A stretch of DNA of 64,000 bases from Rhizobium gallicum bv. gallicum R602sp (GTDB lineage: Bacteria > Pseudomonadota > Alphaproteobacteria > Rhizobiales > Rhizobiaceae). The notes beneath the pieces were generated by a model. It was not told the DNA's origin. It saw only the letters and a program-made list of their open reading frames with translations, and did not search any database. Below, in pieces: positions 9,394-18,028 of this stretch. Each line of letters opens with the position of its first letter. The first letter of the stretch is position 1. The stretch covers positions 806,001 through 870,000 of the forward strand of contig NZ_CP006880.1 in NCBI RefSeq assembly GCF_000816845.1, given 5' to 3'. The position numbers and the translations under genes are program-made.

Positions 9394-10254
9394 TCACGCG
9401 TGGGCGACCGGTCGCATCGTGCCGGCGTGCGGAAATTTCCCGTGGCGATAGGCGGCGTAGTAGCCTGCGAGTTCGTCCCGAGACCCCGCGATGAACGGTC
9501 CTTGCGCGACGACGTCGATGCTCTGCGGCTGCCCGGCATACAGCAGGACCCGCGCGCCGCGATCGCCTGCGCGCAGCGTGAGCGAACTCACGCCATCGCC
9601 CATGGGCGACGTCCAGCCTACCGAACCCGTGGCGAGCGGCGCGCCGGTGGCGCCGGCCTTCACCTCGCCGTCGATCGTCACGACGAAAGCGTTGTAGGAA
9701 GCCGGCAGTTGCGGCGCGAAGGCGACTCCAGCTTCCAGATGGATGTCGATCAACGTGACAGGCACCGCGTTCAAGGTCGGTGCCGCTGTATCCCCAAGCT
9801 GGCCGCTGTAGACCGTCGCCGTGACCCCCGGCTCAGCGTGCACCGGCATATCGACACGGCGCAGGACCTGCACCCGGGGGGGCATGTTGCGCTGCGCTTC
9901 CGGCAGGATCAGCCAGAGCTGGAACAGACGCATCCCCGTCGAGACCACCGCATTCTCCGAGTGGACGATGCCGCTGCCCGCGGTCATCCACTCCACATCG
10001 CCTTCCTCCAGCCGGCCGCCGGTATCCTCCATCGTGCCTTTGAGCATGAAGGTTACGCTTTCGAGGCCGGCATGGGGATGTGCATCGCCGAAACGTCCCT
10101 CCAGTGTGATGTTGTCGTCGGCCATCAGGAAGAACGGATCGGTCGAGGCAAGGTCGCCGGGCGCGATCACCAATGCGGCCTTGTGCCGCTCGCCGTCGAA
10201 GCCCGGGCCGAGTGGAGGTATGCTTGTGACGCGGTCAATCGATCTCTGCAGCAT
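9394..10254 (-). CDS. Pirin family protein
   Basis: A 286-residue bicupin of the pirin family. The N-terminal cupin has the iron-binding region DAHPHAGLESVTFMLKG, followed by GDVEWMTAGSGIVHSE. The C-terminal cupin is more divergent. Bacterial pirins are iron proteins, some with quercetinase activity and some that bind other enzymes or regulators. GAAGGA precedes the ATG at 10254. The next gene, a quinone oxidoreductase, starts 36 bases after its stop, so the two are likely co-transcribed. Confidence 0.88.
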   Translation of the reverse strand: MLQRSIDRVTSIPPLGPGFDGERHKAALVIAPGDLASTDPFFLMADDNITLEGRFGDAHPHAGLESVTFMLKGTMEDTGGRLEEGDVEWMTAGSGIVHSENAVVSTGMRLFQLWLILPEAQRNMPPRVQVLRRVDMPVHAEPGVTATVYSGQLGDTAAPTLNAVPVTLIDIHLEAGVAFAPQLPASYNAFVVTIDGEVKAGATGAPLATGSVGWTSPMGDGVSSLTLRAGDRGARVLLYAGQPQSIDVVAQGPFIAGSRDELAGYYAAYRHGKFPHAGTMRPVAHA

Positions 10255-10476
10255 AATTCTGGTCCTTCTCGTAACTTGGGACCGAGTTCGCCGCGATCGG
10301 CGCCACCTCGGCATCATCGCCAATCATCTCGGATCGGACCGGCCTCGATCAAGATAGGGGTTCGAGAACCCAGTGTTGCGCAACGAGGAACCCAAAGATG
10401 CGTGAAGAAGTGCAACCGATCGACTAGGACCAAGCGACATTCAGGATTCGCTAATCACCTGATGGCTGATTCATAG

Positions 10477-10605
10477 GACACCGTGTTTTGTTGGCATGGT
10501 GTCTGAGAATGGCTGCGAAGCGATATGAGTTGAACGATGTGCAATGGTCGAGGATTGCGGCTCTTTTGCCTGGAAAGGCGAACGATCCTGGCCAGAATAT
10601 GACAA
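10477..10605 (+). mobile_element. IS5-family insertion sequence remnant (5' end of transposase)
   Basis: An ATG at 10509 opens a frame beginning MAAKRYELNDVQWSRIAALLPGK (the first 20 residues suffice: MAAKRYELNDVQWSRIAALL), typical of the N-terminus of IS5-group DDE transposases. Homology fades after about 30 residues and the frame ends at 10679 without any catalytic domain. An inverted repeat GACACC-N15-GGTGTC (10477-10503) just upstream may be part of the terminal repeat. This is a truncated, inactive element abutting the 3' end of the LysR gene. Confidence 0.6.
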
Positions 10606-10618
10606 GGACGCGTGGACG

Positions 10619-11548
10619 CTATCTGAGGCTGCCTGCAAATCGGGCGCTAAGACGCTCACTACGGAAATATTCAGTGTAGAAGTCAATGAAAGCGCGGGTT
10701 TTCAGCGGTTGGAGCACGCGGGCTGAATAGTACAGCGAGATAGATCCGGCATCGGCATACCACTTCGGAAGGATACGTTCGAGCGCACCACTTTCCATAT
10801 GCTGCAGCACATCGGGTACGGCCAGCAATGCTATGCCCAGCCCCGCGATCGCCGCCTGCGCCATGGGCGCGGCGTCGCTCATCACGATCGTTTCGTTGAG
10901 CAGCGCGCGCTCTTCGCGCCCTTGGGCGTCGCGCATTATCCATTGCCTAATCCGGCCCGAATTCGAGGACCGCATCAGTATTCCGGCATGATCGGCCAGA
11001 TCAGCGGGGCTAGTCGGCCGGCGACGTCCAGCGAAATAGCCAGGCGATGCGACCGCGATAACGTGAACCGGTGCGAGCGTCGTGGAAACGATGCCCGGAT
11101 TGAGTTCGAAACCACCGCCGATCGCGGCGTCGAAACCCTCGGCGATAAGATCGACCTTGCGGCTGTCGAAATGCCAGTCGGGTCTGACGCCCGGATAACG
11201 GGCCAGAAAGTCGGGCAGTGCGGGTAGAACGTATCCCATAGCGAACGTTAAACTCATGCTGAGCTTCAGAACGCCGACAGGCTCACCCTTCGTTTGTGAT
11301 GCCCCGTCGATTGCCCCCTGAAGGTGGTTCAGGCTGTCGCCGATGCTTGCCAGAAAGGACTCCCCCGCCTCGGTCAAGGTCAACTTCCGCGTCGAGCGGT
11401 GAAACAGCCGTATGCCGAGGTTCCGTTCCAGCATCGCAACGTTCCGGCTGACTGCGGCCGGTGTGATCGAGAGACGCCGAGCAGCCCCGGAAAAGCTGCT
11501 CGCTTCCGCGCTTCGAACGAACGCTTCTAGGTTTGCCAGCGTCTCCAT
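10619..11548 (-). CDS. LysR-family transcriptional regulator
   Basis: A 309-residue LysR regulator of the CrgA/DmlR-like group: METLANLEAFVRSAEASSFS begins the DNA-binding domain, and the effector domain includes DAAIGGGFE and SNSGRIRQW. It is divergent from the NADP-binding protein gene at 11741 and its partners, which it probably controls; ATTG-N13-CAAT at 11567-11587 in the shared gap is a possible site. The start at 11548 gives the usual N-terminus; three residues more are possible. Its 3' end meets the insertion-sequence stub, so the last residues (LSARFAGSLR) may have been altered. Confidence 0.85.
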   Translation of the reverse strand: METLANLEAFVRSAEASSFSGAARRLSITPAAVSRNVAMLERNLGIRLFHRSTRKLTLTEAGESFLASIGDSLNHLQGAIDGASQTKGEPVGVLKLSMSLTFAMGYVLPALPDFLARYPGVRPDWHFDSRKVDLIAEGFDAAIGGGFELNPGIVSTTLAPVHVIAVASPGYFAGRRRPTSPADLADHAGILMRSSNSGRIRQWIMRDAQGREERALLNETIVMSDAAPMAQAAIAGLGIALLAVPDVLQHMESGALERILPKWYADAGSISLYYSARVLQPLKTRAFIDFYTEYFRSERLSARFAGSLR

Positions 11549-11740
11549 AATAAGCAACCTTCAAACATTGATTGAAACTAAAACAATTCATCTATGACTT
11601 ATGCTGCGTGTATTTGCCAGCCATATTCCAGTCAACAGCAGCACCGGTTTTCTGCGACGCCAACCGCATCAGGCCAAGGATGCAGCGGGAAAACCGACCG
11701 TCGCGGATACAATTCTCACCGCACCGTAAAGGACTGGATC

Positions 11741-12337
11741 ATGACCGTTGGAATTATCGGAGCCGGCAATATAGGGGGCGCATTTGCCACGGCGCTCGGC
11801 AAGGCAGGAATCGAAGCCGTGATCGCAAACAGCCGTGGACCGGAGAGCCTCACTGCGCTTGTTTCAAAGCTTGGCAGCACAATCCGGGCTGGAAGCGTCC
11901 AAGAGGCCGCGGCGCAAGACATCGTTCTCGTGGCAGTCCCGTGGTCAAAGATACCTGGCGCGCTCGCCGGTTTCAACTTCGACGACAGGATCGTAATCGA
12001 CGCCAACAACTCCATCGAAGCGCCGCTTTACAGGCCGGCGGACCTTGGCGGCCGCACCTCTACGGATATTTTCACCGCCCTTGTGCCAGGCGCGCGCGTC
12101 GTCAAGGCGTTCAACCACCTGACGCCAAAGCAACTGTCGGGCGACCCCCAATCGGAAGGCGGCAGGCGCGTCCTGTTTTATTCGGGCAACGATATGAGAG
12201 CGAAGGCGGAGGTCGCCGCCATCATTGATCGCATCGGCTTCTTCGGGATCGATCTCGGCGCGCTTGCGGTCGGCAGCCAGCTGGTTCAGTTCCCGGGCGG
12301 CCCGCTGCCCGCTCTCAACCTCGTCAAGTTCGACTGA
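11741..12337 (+). CDS. NADPH-dependent F420 reductase-like protein
   Basis: A 198-residue single-domain NAD(P)-binding protein of the coenzyme F420-dependent NADP oxidoreductase family. The Rossmann motif GIIGAGNIGGAFATALGKAG lies at the N-terminus, with VAVPWSK and DANNS later. In alphaproteobacteria such proteins usually work without F420 as NADPH-linked reductases. The start at 11741 is chosen because the motif must begin within a few residues. It leads a forward group with a quinone oxidoreductase and an SDR, divergent from the LysR gene. Confidence 0.8.
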   Translation: MTVGIIGAGNIGGAFATALGKAGIEAVIANSRGPESLTALVSKLGSTIRAGSVQEAAAQDIVLVAVPWSKIPGALAGFNFDDRIVIDANNSIEAPLYRPADLGGRTSTDIFTALVPGARVVKAFNHLTPKQLSGDPQSEGGRRVLFYSGNDMRAKAEVAAIIDRIGFFGIDLGALAVGSQLVQFPGGPLPALNLVKFD

Positions 12338-12405
12338 ACATCGCTGCGCTCCATCCGTCTGCGATCGGAAGCGCCGCGCGCCATCTCAAACCCGGAGACA
12401 ATATC

Positions 12406-13359
12406 GTGACAAGATTTATTCAAATGCAGTCGACCGGCGGCCCGTCGGTCTTGCAAGTCATCGAGAAAGACCTGCGCGCGCCACGTGCCGGCGAGGTCAG
12501 GCTCATTCAAGACGCGATCGGCCTCAACTTCGTCGATACGATGATACGAAAAGGCCAGTATCCGATGGCTTTGCCGGCGGTCCCCGGTTTTGAAGCGGCC
12601 GGGACGATCACCGAGGTCGGATCCGGCGTCGAGGGGCTGTCGATCGGCGACCGGGTCGCTTACTTCTTTTCGGAAGGCGCATATGCCACCGAGAGGATTA
12701 TTCCGACCGCGCCGCTCATCCGGCTGCCCGCCGATATCTCGAACGAGACTGCGGCGACCTTCCTGGCGAAGGGTGGGACGGCCTGGATGGGGATGCGTGG
12801 TCTCCACGATCTCAAATCCGCCGACACGGTGCTGGTACTTGGGGCATCGGGAAGCGTGGGCGCTATCCTGTCTCGCTGGGCAAAGTCGCTGGGCGCAACC
12901 GTGATCGGCGTCGCCGGATCGCCGGATAAGTTCGACAAGGTCGCGGCCGGTGCCACCCATGCCCTCCGCGCTGGCGAGCCAGATATCGCCGCCAAGATCC
13001 GTGCGATCGCACCTGACGGTGTCGATGTCGTCTATGATTTGGTCGGCCGGGCGACCTTCGCGCTTGGCGTGTCAAGCGTCCGTGATGGTGGAGTGATTGC
13101 CGCGATGGGAGCCGCGTCGGGTCAGCCAGCGCCGGCCCCCGATCTTGTGCGACGGGGGGTAGATGTCCGCAGCGGTGGTACCCCTCAATATGTCCGGGGA
13201 CCGGCAGTCGAGATCGCAACTTCCCAGCTATGGGATGCGCTGCGCTCAGGAATTTTCGATGATCTCGAAACCACACGCTATCCGTTCGATGAGATAGCCC
13301 GAGCGCATGACGACATGGACAACCGCCGCTTGAGCGGTCTGCCGGTCCTGATCGCGTAA
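12406..13359 (+). CDS. Quinone oxidoreductase, zeta-crystallin type (paralog)
   Basis: A 317-residue MDR-family protein without structural zinc cysteines. It has PGFEAAGTITEVGSGV, LGASGSVGAILSRWA and a GGTPQYVRGP motif shared with the copy at 8402-9358; about two thirds of positions agree by eye. The start is GTG, with GGAGA a few bases upstream. The predicted job is NADPH-dependent reduction of quinones or conjugated carbonyls. It follows the F420-type gene and precedes an SDR, an operon-like arrangement under the divergent LysR. Confidence 0.85.
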   Translation: MTRFIQMQSTGGPSVLQVIEKDLRAPRAGEVRLIQDAIGLNFVDTMIRKGQYPMALPAVPGFEAAGTITEVGSGVEGLSIGDRVAYFFSEGAYATERIIPTAPLIRLPADISNETAATFLAKGGTAWMGMRGLHDLKSADTVLVLGASGSVGAILSRWAKSLGATVIGVAGSPDKFDKVAAGATHALRAGEPDIAAKIRAIAPDGVDVVYDLVGRATFALGVSSVRDGGVIAAMGAASGQPAPAPDLVRRGVDVRSGGTPQYVRGPAVEIATSQLWDALRSGIFDDLETTRYPFDEIARAHDDMDNRRLSGLPVLIA

Positions 13360-13452
13360 CCGAAAATAATCGTACGGCGGCAAGCCGCACGGACGCCCTC
13401 CGCAATTCGGCCGGGCGAACATTTCCCCTGTCGATAACGAAAGGAATGATCG

Positions 13453-14190
13453 ATGAGTGAACTAGCAGGTAAACGTGCGCTGGTGACTGGCGCGTCCCGC
13501 GGCATTGGCGCCGCGATAGCGATCGCTCTGGCCGAAAAAGGCGCCGACGTTGCGATCACGTACGAACGCGCCGCTGATCGGGCAGCGCAAGTTGTCGCGA
13601 CGATCGAAGGCAAAGGGCGCAAGGCGGTGGCTATCCAGGCTGATAGTATGGACCCCGAGGCGGTCAAGCGGTCGGTTGATCAAGCGGCGCAGGCATTGGG
13701 CGGCCTCGACATATTGGTGAACAACGCGGCTATCGCGATCTATAAGGATGTGGCGGACTTCACCCTCGCCGAGATCGACGCCCTTTTTGCTGTCAACGCT
13801 CGCTCACCGATCCTGGCATCGCAAGCCGCGATGCCGTATCTTGGCAAAGGTGGCCGGATCGTCACAATCGGCTCCGCAGGCGCAGAACGCATTGTCGGAC
13901 CGTCGACGGTTTATTCAATGACCAAATCGGCACTTCAATCATTTACCCGCGGTCTGGCGCGGGAACTTGGCCCCCGTGACATCACTGTCAACCTCATTCA
14001 GCCGGGATCAACCAACACGGAAATGAACCCGGCCGAGGGCGAGTTTGGAGATTTCCAGCGTGCCCTAATTCCGCTCGGCCGGTACGGCGAGCCGGAGGAT
14101 GTCGCGGCTGCGGTAGCATTCCTCGCATCTGGTGCGGCCCGACAAATCACCGGAACCATCCTGACCGTTGATGGCGGCACGCTGACCTAA
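13453..14190 (+). CDS. SDR-family oxidoreductase
   Basis: A 245-residue classical short-chain dehydrogenase/reductase. The cofactor motif is TGASRGIG, the structural motif LVNNAAI, and the catalytic set is the Ser in TIGSAG plus YSMTK (Tyr and Lys). The C-terminus ends ITGTILTVDGG as usual. The Arg in TYERAADR suggests NADPH preference. A clear GAAAGGAATG-type ribosome site precedes the ATG. It is the third gene of the forward group with the F420-type protein and the quinone oxidoreductase. Substrate unknown. Confidence 0.9.
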   Translation: MSELAGKRALVTGASRGIGAAIAIALAEKGADVAITYERAADRAAQVVATIEGKGRKAVAIQADSMDPEAVKRSVDQAAQALGGLDILVNNAAIAIYKDVADFTLAEIDALFAVNARSPILASQAAMPYLGKGGRIVTIGSAGAERIVGPSTVYSMTKSALQSFTRGLARELGPRDITVNLIQPGSTNTEMNPAEGEFGDFQRALIPLGRYGEPEDVAAAVAFLASGAARQITGTILTVDGGTLT

Positions 14191-14224
14191 ACACACGCCA
14201 GCGGGTCCGTGACTTGTAAGATAG

Positions 14225-14272
14225 GAGAGTGGGAGCTAACTAGATATTACCACCTACTAGCTCCCCACTCTC
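14225..14272 (+). terminator. Long inverted repeat downstream of the SDR gene
   Basis: Left arm 14225-14238 (GAGAGTGGGAGCTA) pairs with right arm 14258-14272 (TAGCTCCCCACTCTC) with a single bulged base and a 19-base loop. It lies 34 bases after the SDR stop. There is no T-run, so it could be a terminator, a message-protecting hairpin or a recombination scar; gene fragments begin just beyond it. Confidence 0.4.
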
Positions 14273-14349
14273 ATTCCACTTTGCACCATCATCAAATAGC
14301 GTGTTCGAACGGCGTCCAGGTCGCGTGTCTTTCAGGAGCGGACCGGCCC

Positions 14350-14526
14350 GTCGCGCGGGGAAGCAAGCCACAGCGGCGGCCCGCCTCGATGCCTCTTTCG
14401 GACGCCACCCTACGCGGCATCCTGGAGGAGACGGGGCTCGTCACCACGGAGAACGTCGGCCGGGTGCGGACCTGCAAGCTCGGCCTGCTCGGACTGGAGG
14501 AAGAGGCGGCATGGATCGAGGGGCAC
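14350..14526 (+). pseudogene. ArsR-family regulator remnant
   Basis: Two frames together give the HTH and wing of an ArsR/SmtB regulator. One reads AARLDAS (end of helix 2 region); the next, after a frameshift near 14400, reads LRGILEETGLVTTENVGRV and RTCKLGLLGLEE then WIEGH. The first half of the protein is missing. It is immediately followed by a fragment of an unrelated gene, so it is dead. Confidence 0.5.
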
Positions 14527-14530
14527 GCTT

Positions 14531-14718
14531 AAGGATTCCGGTCTCGAAAAAATCCTGATGCAATCGACCTATGGCGCAATGGAGGGCGACGGCATCGGCG
14601 ATCTCACGGTGCTCTACGAGTCCGAGCGCCTGGCGGAGGCGAGCGCCGTTCCGGCCGCCATCAACCGCGCGGCCTATTTCTACACCAACCTCGACATGCT
14701 GCTGGAACCGGCAAGGCA
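14531..14718 (+). pseudogene. NmrA-like NAD(P)-binding protein, internal fragment
   Basis: The frame reads STYGAMEGDGIGDLTVLYES followed by AINRAAYFYTNLDMLLEPAR, which matches the central part of NmrA-type atypical SDRs (the region following the Rossmann fold). Neither the N-terminal nucleotide motif nor the C-terminus is present. A C-terminal piece of the same family lies at 24272-24484 on the other strand. Confidence 0.5.
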
Positions 14719-14727
14719 AGGATCCCC

Positions 14728-14960
14728 ACGCGCCGCCCGGAACTTCTGCCCGAATTCGTCATAAACGGGCGCTGCAAAGCCCCTGCTGCCGCTCAAGATC
14801 AGAACTGCCGGACCGGTTGCGTTTGCGCAGTTCCCGAAGCTCTCGACCAAAATCTCCCACTCGGCGTTGGCACGGTAAATTGCTGCCGCGTCGATTGGGC
14901 GGTGGCTACCGAAAACAAAGAAATGATGAAGGCGGCAATAGTGATTTTGAATAGACGCAT
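14728..14960 (-). pseudogene. Secreted dienelactone-hydrolase-like protein, N-terminal fragment
   Basis: From an ATG at 14960 the minus strand encodes a signal peptide (MRLFKITIAAFIISLFSVAT). After a frameshift near 14890 it reads GPAVLILSGSRGFAAPVYDE and FGQKFRAA, the first beta-strand and oxyanion region of a dienelactone-hydrolase-like alpha/beta hydrolase. The protein stops making sense at about 14728, ten bases from the end of the NmrA fragment. The nucleophile and the rest of the fold are missing. Confidence 0.42.
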
Positions 14961-15180
14961 GAAGCACGACAGGACAGAAATAAAATCTCGCGATTCTTCA
15001 CGAGCTACGCTCCACCAATTGCCCGCCGCCGACAAGGTTCTAGTTCAGTTTCGACGCCTCCAGAGAGCAGACCTATCGCTACATACGCCGAAGCGTCTTG
15101 CCCTAGCGGCCAAGGTTGGCGTTGCCACCTTGCTTTGCTGCCCAATATGCCGAGACTGGTGAATCTCAAGGAGTTCAACC

Positions 15181-15591
15181 ATGTCGCTGCGCCAGCCCGG
15201 CCAAGTTCGATTTCCCTTTCACTCACAATTGCCAAGGGATGACGGCTGTGGAGTTCGCGTCCTGCAAATGCTCACTGGCATGACCTATGATCAGGTCGCG
15301 GCCATGGTGGATTGGGGCGAGAGGTCAGTCCACTATACGAGGTGGGATGACGTCTGCCGGGTGTTGAGGTCCCTCGGCTGGCCTATCGGCGCGCCGATAA
15401 GAACCAGCGAATGGAGTGATATTCAAGGTGTGGCCGTGGTCCACGTCGATGGGGACCATTTCCTGCTCTATGACTCGGTCAATCGTCTGTTTTACGATCC
15501 AGGAGAACCGGAGGGGCCGGCTGTGGTCACCAGCCATACTCCAACCAGCTATCTGACGGTTCAGCCTGGGGAACGTGCGCCGGCTCGATGA
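15181..15591 (+). CDS. Small C39-like (papain-fold) cysteine protease-type protein
   Basis: A 136-residue soluble protein with a good AGGAG ribosome site. Its layout matches peptidase C39-like folds: Gln16 and Cys23 in QLPRDDGCGVRVLQML, His93 in VHVDGDHFLLYD and Asp106 in FYDPG. There is no signal peptide, membrane segment or ABC domain, so it is not a bacteriocin exporter. It could cleave a small peptide or amide, or act as a transglutaminase-like enzyme. Neighbours are gene fragments, so context gives no hint. The family call rests on motif order only. Confidence 0.55.
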   Translation: MSLRQPGQVRFPFHSQLPRDDGCGVRVLQMLTGMTYDQVAAMVDWGERSVHYTRWDDVCRVLRSLGWPIGAPIRTSEWSDIQGVAVVHVDGDHFLLYDSVNRLFYDPGEPEGPAVVTSHTPTSYLTVQPGERAPAR

Positions 15592-15623
15592 AATGGCCAC
15601 TTCGGGCTGATCTTGGTCGATAG

Positions 15624-16840
15624 GTCAGGTCGGGCCGGGACGTCTGCTTTGGCCGCTTCGCCCTGACTTCGCTCGGCCTCTACGCTGCACTCGCGATCGA
15701 TCATCTTCTAGTTTCAGACCGCGGCACCGTATTGTTGCTGCGCGCCGCCAGCGGGTTCATCCCCGTCGCGCTGATCCCACTTTGCCTCTTCCATATGATG
15801 CAGGCCTTTCCCGAGAGATGGCGTTTGCGAGGACTGGTGCTCGGCATCGGCGTGACGCAGTGCGCAGTTCCGTTGGCACGGCTCCTCTCGCCATTATTGC
15901 TCGCCAGCCAGGGATGGCGTTCGCTTTTCCTGTTCGAAGCCGGTCTGGCCCTGCTGTCGTTCGCCGCCGTGGAGCTGCTGCGTCTGCCGCAGGCCGAGCG
16001 AGATCGGGTCTTCTGGCCGCTTGACCTGCTTACCTCCGTGCTGATGGGCGGTGGGCTGGCGTCGGTCGCGGCGATGCTGGGACTAGGCCGCTGGGAAGGA
16101 TGGCTCCAGGCGCCGTGGATAATTATCTCGCTCATCGTCGCCATCGCAGCCTTGCTGACAGCTGGCGCGATTAAGACCCGTCGTACGACGCCGCTGCTCA
16201 ATTTGCGCTGGCTTGGACGCGGCGAGGTCGCGCGGTTCGCTGTGGCCGTTTTCCTGGCGCGGATCGTTTTGGCCGAACAGGATGTCGCAAGGGCTACGGT
16301 GCGGTCGCTCGGCGGCACGACGCGTGAACTTTTCACGCTTTCGGCGATCATGTTGACCGCGCCGCCTGCGGCGTCCTCGCCAGCGCCTTCTCGATGAACG
16401 TCGAGAAGGTTGCGCGGCCGATGATGCTGGCCATCGGGATCGTGGCGATCGCGGCCCTTGGCGAGAGCACCACTGCGAATTCGCTTGATCTGTCGCGCTT
16501 CTATGTGTCGCAGGCGGGGACCGCGTTTGCTGGGACCTTCTTCCTGGGTCCGGCTGCTGCTCGGCATCACCAACCCACGTCAGTACGGCAGCAGGGAATT
16601 GATCAGCTTCATCGCGCTGTTTGGCGTCGTGAACGCACTCGGCGCGCTTGCCGGACCTGCGCTCCTGGGAAGCTACATGGACGGGCGCTTGGCAGCTGGC
16701 GATGCTCCGCTCACGGCACAATCCGATGCGCACCGCCTCGCAGCCGCACTGGCGGCGCTCACGACGGCATATCTGGCGGTTATCCTCGCTTTACGCATCC
16801 GGCGGAAGATGGCGGAACTGCGGATTCAGCGCAGCGCCAA
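15624..16840 (+). pseudogene. MFS drug transporter (DHA2 type) remnant, with a trace of an HlyD-type gene
   Basis: The reading starts in the middle of a 14-TM multidrug exporter (LLLRAASGFIPVALIPL) and continues through several hydrophobic helices. Frame changes occur near 16355, after TLSAIML, and near 16545, after TFFLGP; they compensate each other, so the C-terminal part (ISFIALFGVVNALGALAGPA) is in the original frame. The first hundred or so residues are missing. After about 16855 the sequence looks like the cytosolic tail and single N-terminal helix (TALAAMAIGGALLVLAAW) of an HlyD/EmrA-type adaptor, cut off by the LysR gene. Both genes are inactive. Confidence 0.65.
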
Positions 16841-17008
16841 CACAGTCGATCAGCCCGCGGCCGCGGGCGGCCCTCATGGTGCATCGAGTGATGGTGGCTG
16901 GCAGCCGCCACGCCCTGGCCGAGGTGTTACTACCGCACTGGCCGCGATGGCGATTGGTGGTGCCCTGCTGGTTCTGGCGGCCTGGAGATTGCCTGACCCG
17001 CGAACGAC

Positions 17009-17908
17009 TCAGATTTCCCGGTCGAACTTCTCGTAGAGGAAATCCACCAATGCTCGCACACGCGCGATACCGGCCCGCGCGGGCGGCATGAATATCTGGA
17101 GATCACCCCCTTCGTGCGGGAAATCGGGCAGGACCGCTTCGAGTTCACCTCGCTCCAGAAGGCCTTCAACCATGAACAGTGGAAGAAGTACAATCCCCAG
17201 ACCTGCACGCGCGGCGGCCAGGAGCATCTGCCCGTTATCGGTGCAGAACCGGGAGCTGGTGCGCACGTGCTCCGAGCCTTCGCGGCCCTGAAAGCGCCAA
17301 CGGCCGGAATCCAGCGCGTAGAGGATGGTTTCGTGCGCCGCCAGGTCAGCGGGGACCGCAGGGCGTCCGCGCGCATCGAGGTAGGCCGGGCTGGCTACCA
17401 CTGCCCAGCGAACCTTCGCAAACTTGCGGGTGATGAGAATCGAATCCGGAACAGCGCCGGGCCAGATCGCAAGATCGTACGCCTCGGCGACCATATCCAC
17501 TTGACGATCGGTAAAGCGAACATCGAACTGGATAAGCGGATAAAGTAGCGCGAATTCCGCCAGCAGCGGAGCTAGCAGAAACTCGCCAAAGGCTGCCGGA
17601 ACCTGAATTCGCAGTTGGCCGGAAATCTCGCTGGTCGACTTGCTGACGACCTCCTGCGCCGATTCCAGTTGCAATAGGCCTGCGGCCGCATGCGCATGAT
17701 ATTCGCGACCAATATCGGTTAACCTCGTGCCCCTCGGCGTGCGGGTCAGCAACTGAGCACCAAGAACGGCCTCGAGCCGACTGACGCGTCGGCTCACGAT
17801 AGATTTGACGATGCCGAGGCGCGCTGCAGCATTGGCAATGCTTCCGGTCTCCACCACTCGGATGAATGCAATCACGTCCAACAAATCAACGGGCCCGGGT
17901 TCCGGCAT
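17009..17908 (-). CDS. LysR-family transcriptional regulator
   Basis: A 299-residue LysR regulator. The helix-turn-helix reads VVETGSIANAAARLGIVKSI then VSRRVSRLEAVLGAQL; the effector domain follows (VDMVAEAYDLAIWPG). I choose the ATG at 17908 because a GGAG lies six bases upstream; a GTG at 17920 is possible. It is divergent from the alcohol dehydrogenase gene at 18029, so that alcohol/aldehyde oxidation set is its likely target. Its 3' end overlaps the MFS/HlyD remnant. Confidence 0.85.
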   Translation of the reverse strand: MPEPGPVDLLDVIAFIRVVETGSIANAAARLGIVKSIVSRRVSRLEAVLGAQLLTRTPRGTRLTDIGREYHAHAAAGLLQLESAQEVVSKSTSEISGQLRIQVPAAFGEFLLAPLLAEFALLYPLIQFDVRFTDRQVDMVAEAYDLAIWPGAVPDSILITRKFAKVRWAVVASPAYLDARGRPAVPADLAAHETILYALDSGRWRFQGREGSEHVRTSSRFCTDNGQMLLAAARAGLGIVLLPLFMVEGLLERGELEAVLPDFPHEGGDLQIFMPPARAGIARVRALVDFLYEKFDREI

Positions 17909-18028
17909 CAGCAACTCCACGTTTCTACCTTGGCGGCTACTGCAACACTACAGGATCGGTATTTTCGAGGAAAGGGCTGCGGAAACAACATCCGCCTCCC
18001 TTGCAATCGAACTCCCTGGAGGCCGCCG

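Noticed and set aside
10477..10503. A regulatory operator formed by GACACC-N15-GGTGTC
   Set aside because: It lies directly before the transposase start, so an insertion-sequence end is the simpler explanation.
15181..15591. Bacteriocin-processing ABC transporter (C39 domain)
   Set aside because: The protein ends after the protease-like domain and no transporter or leader peptide gene is nearby.
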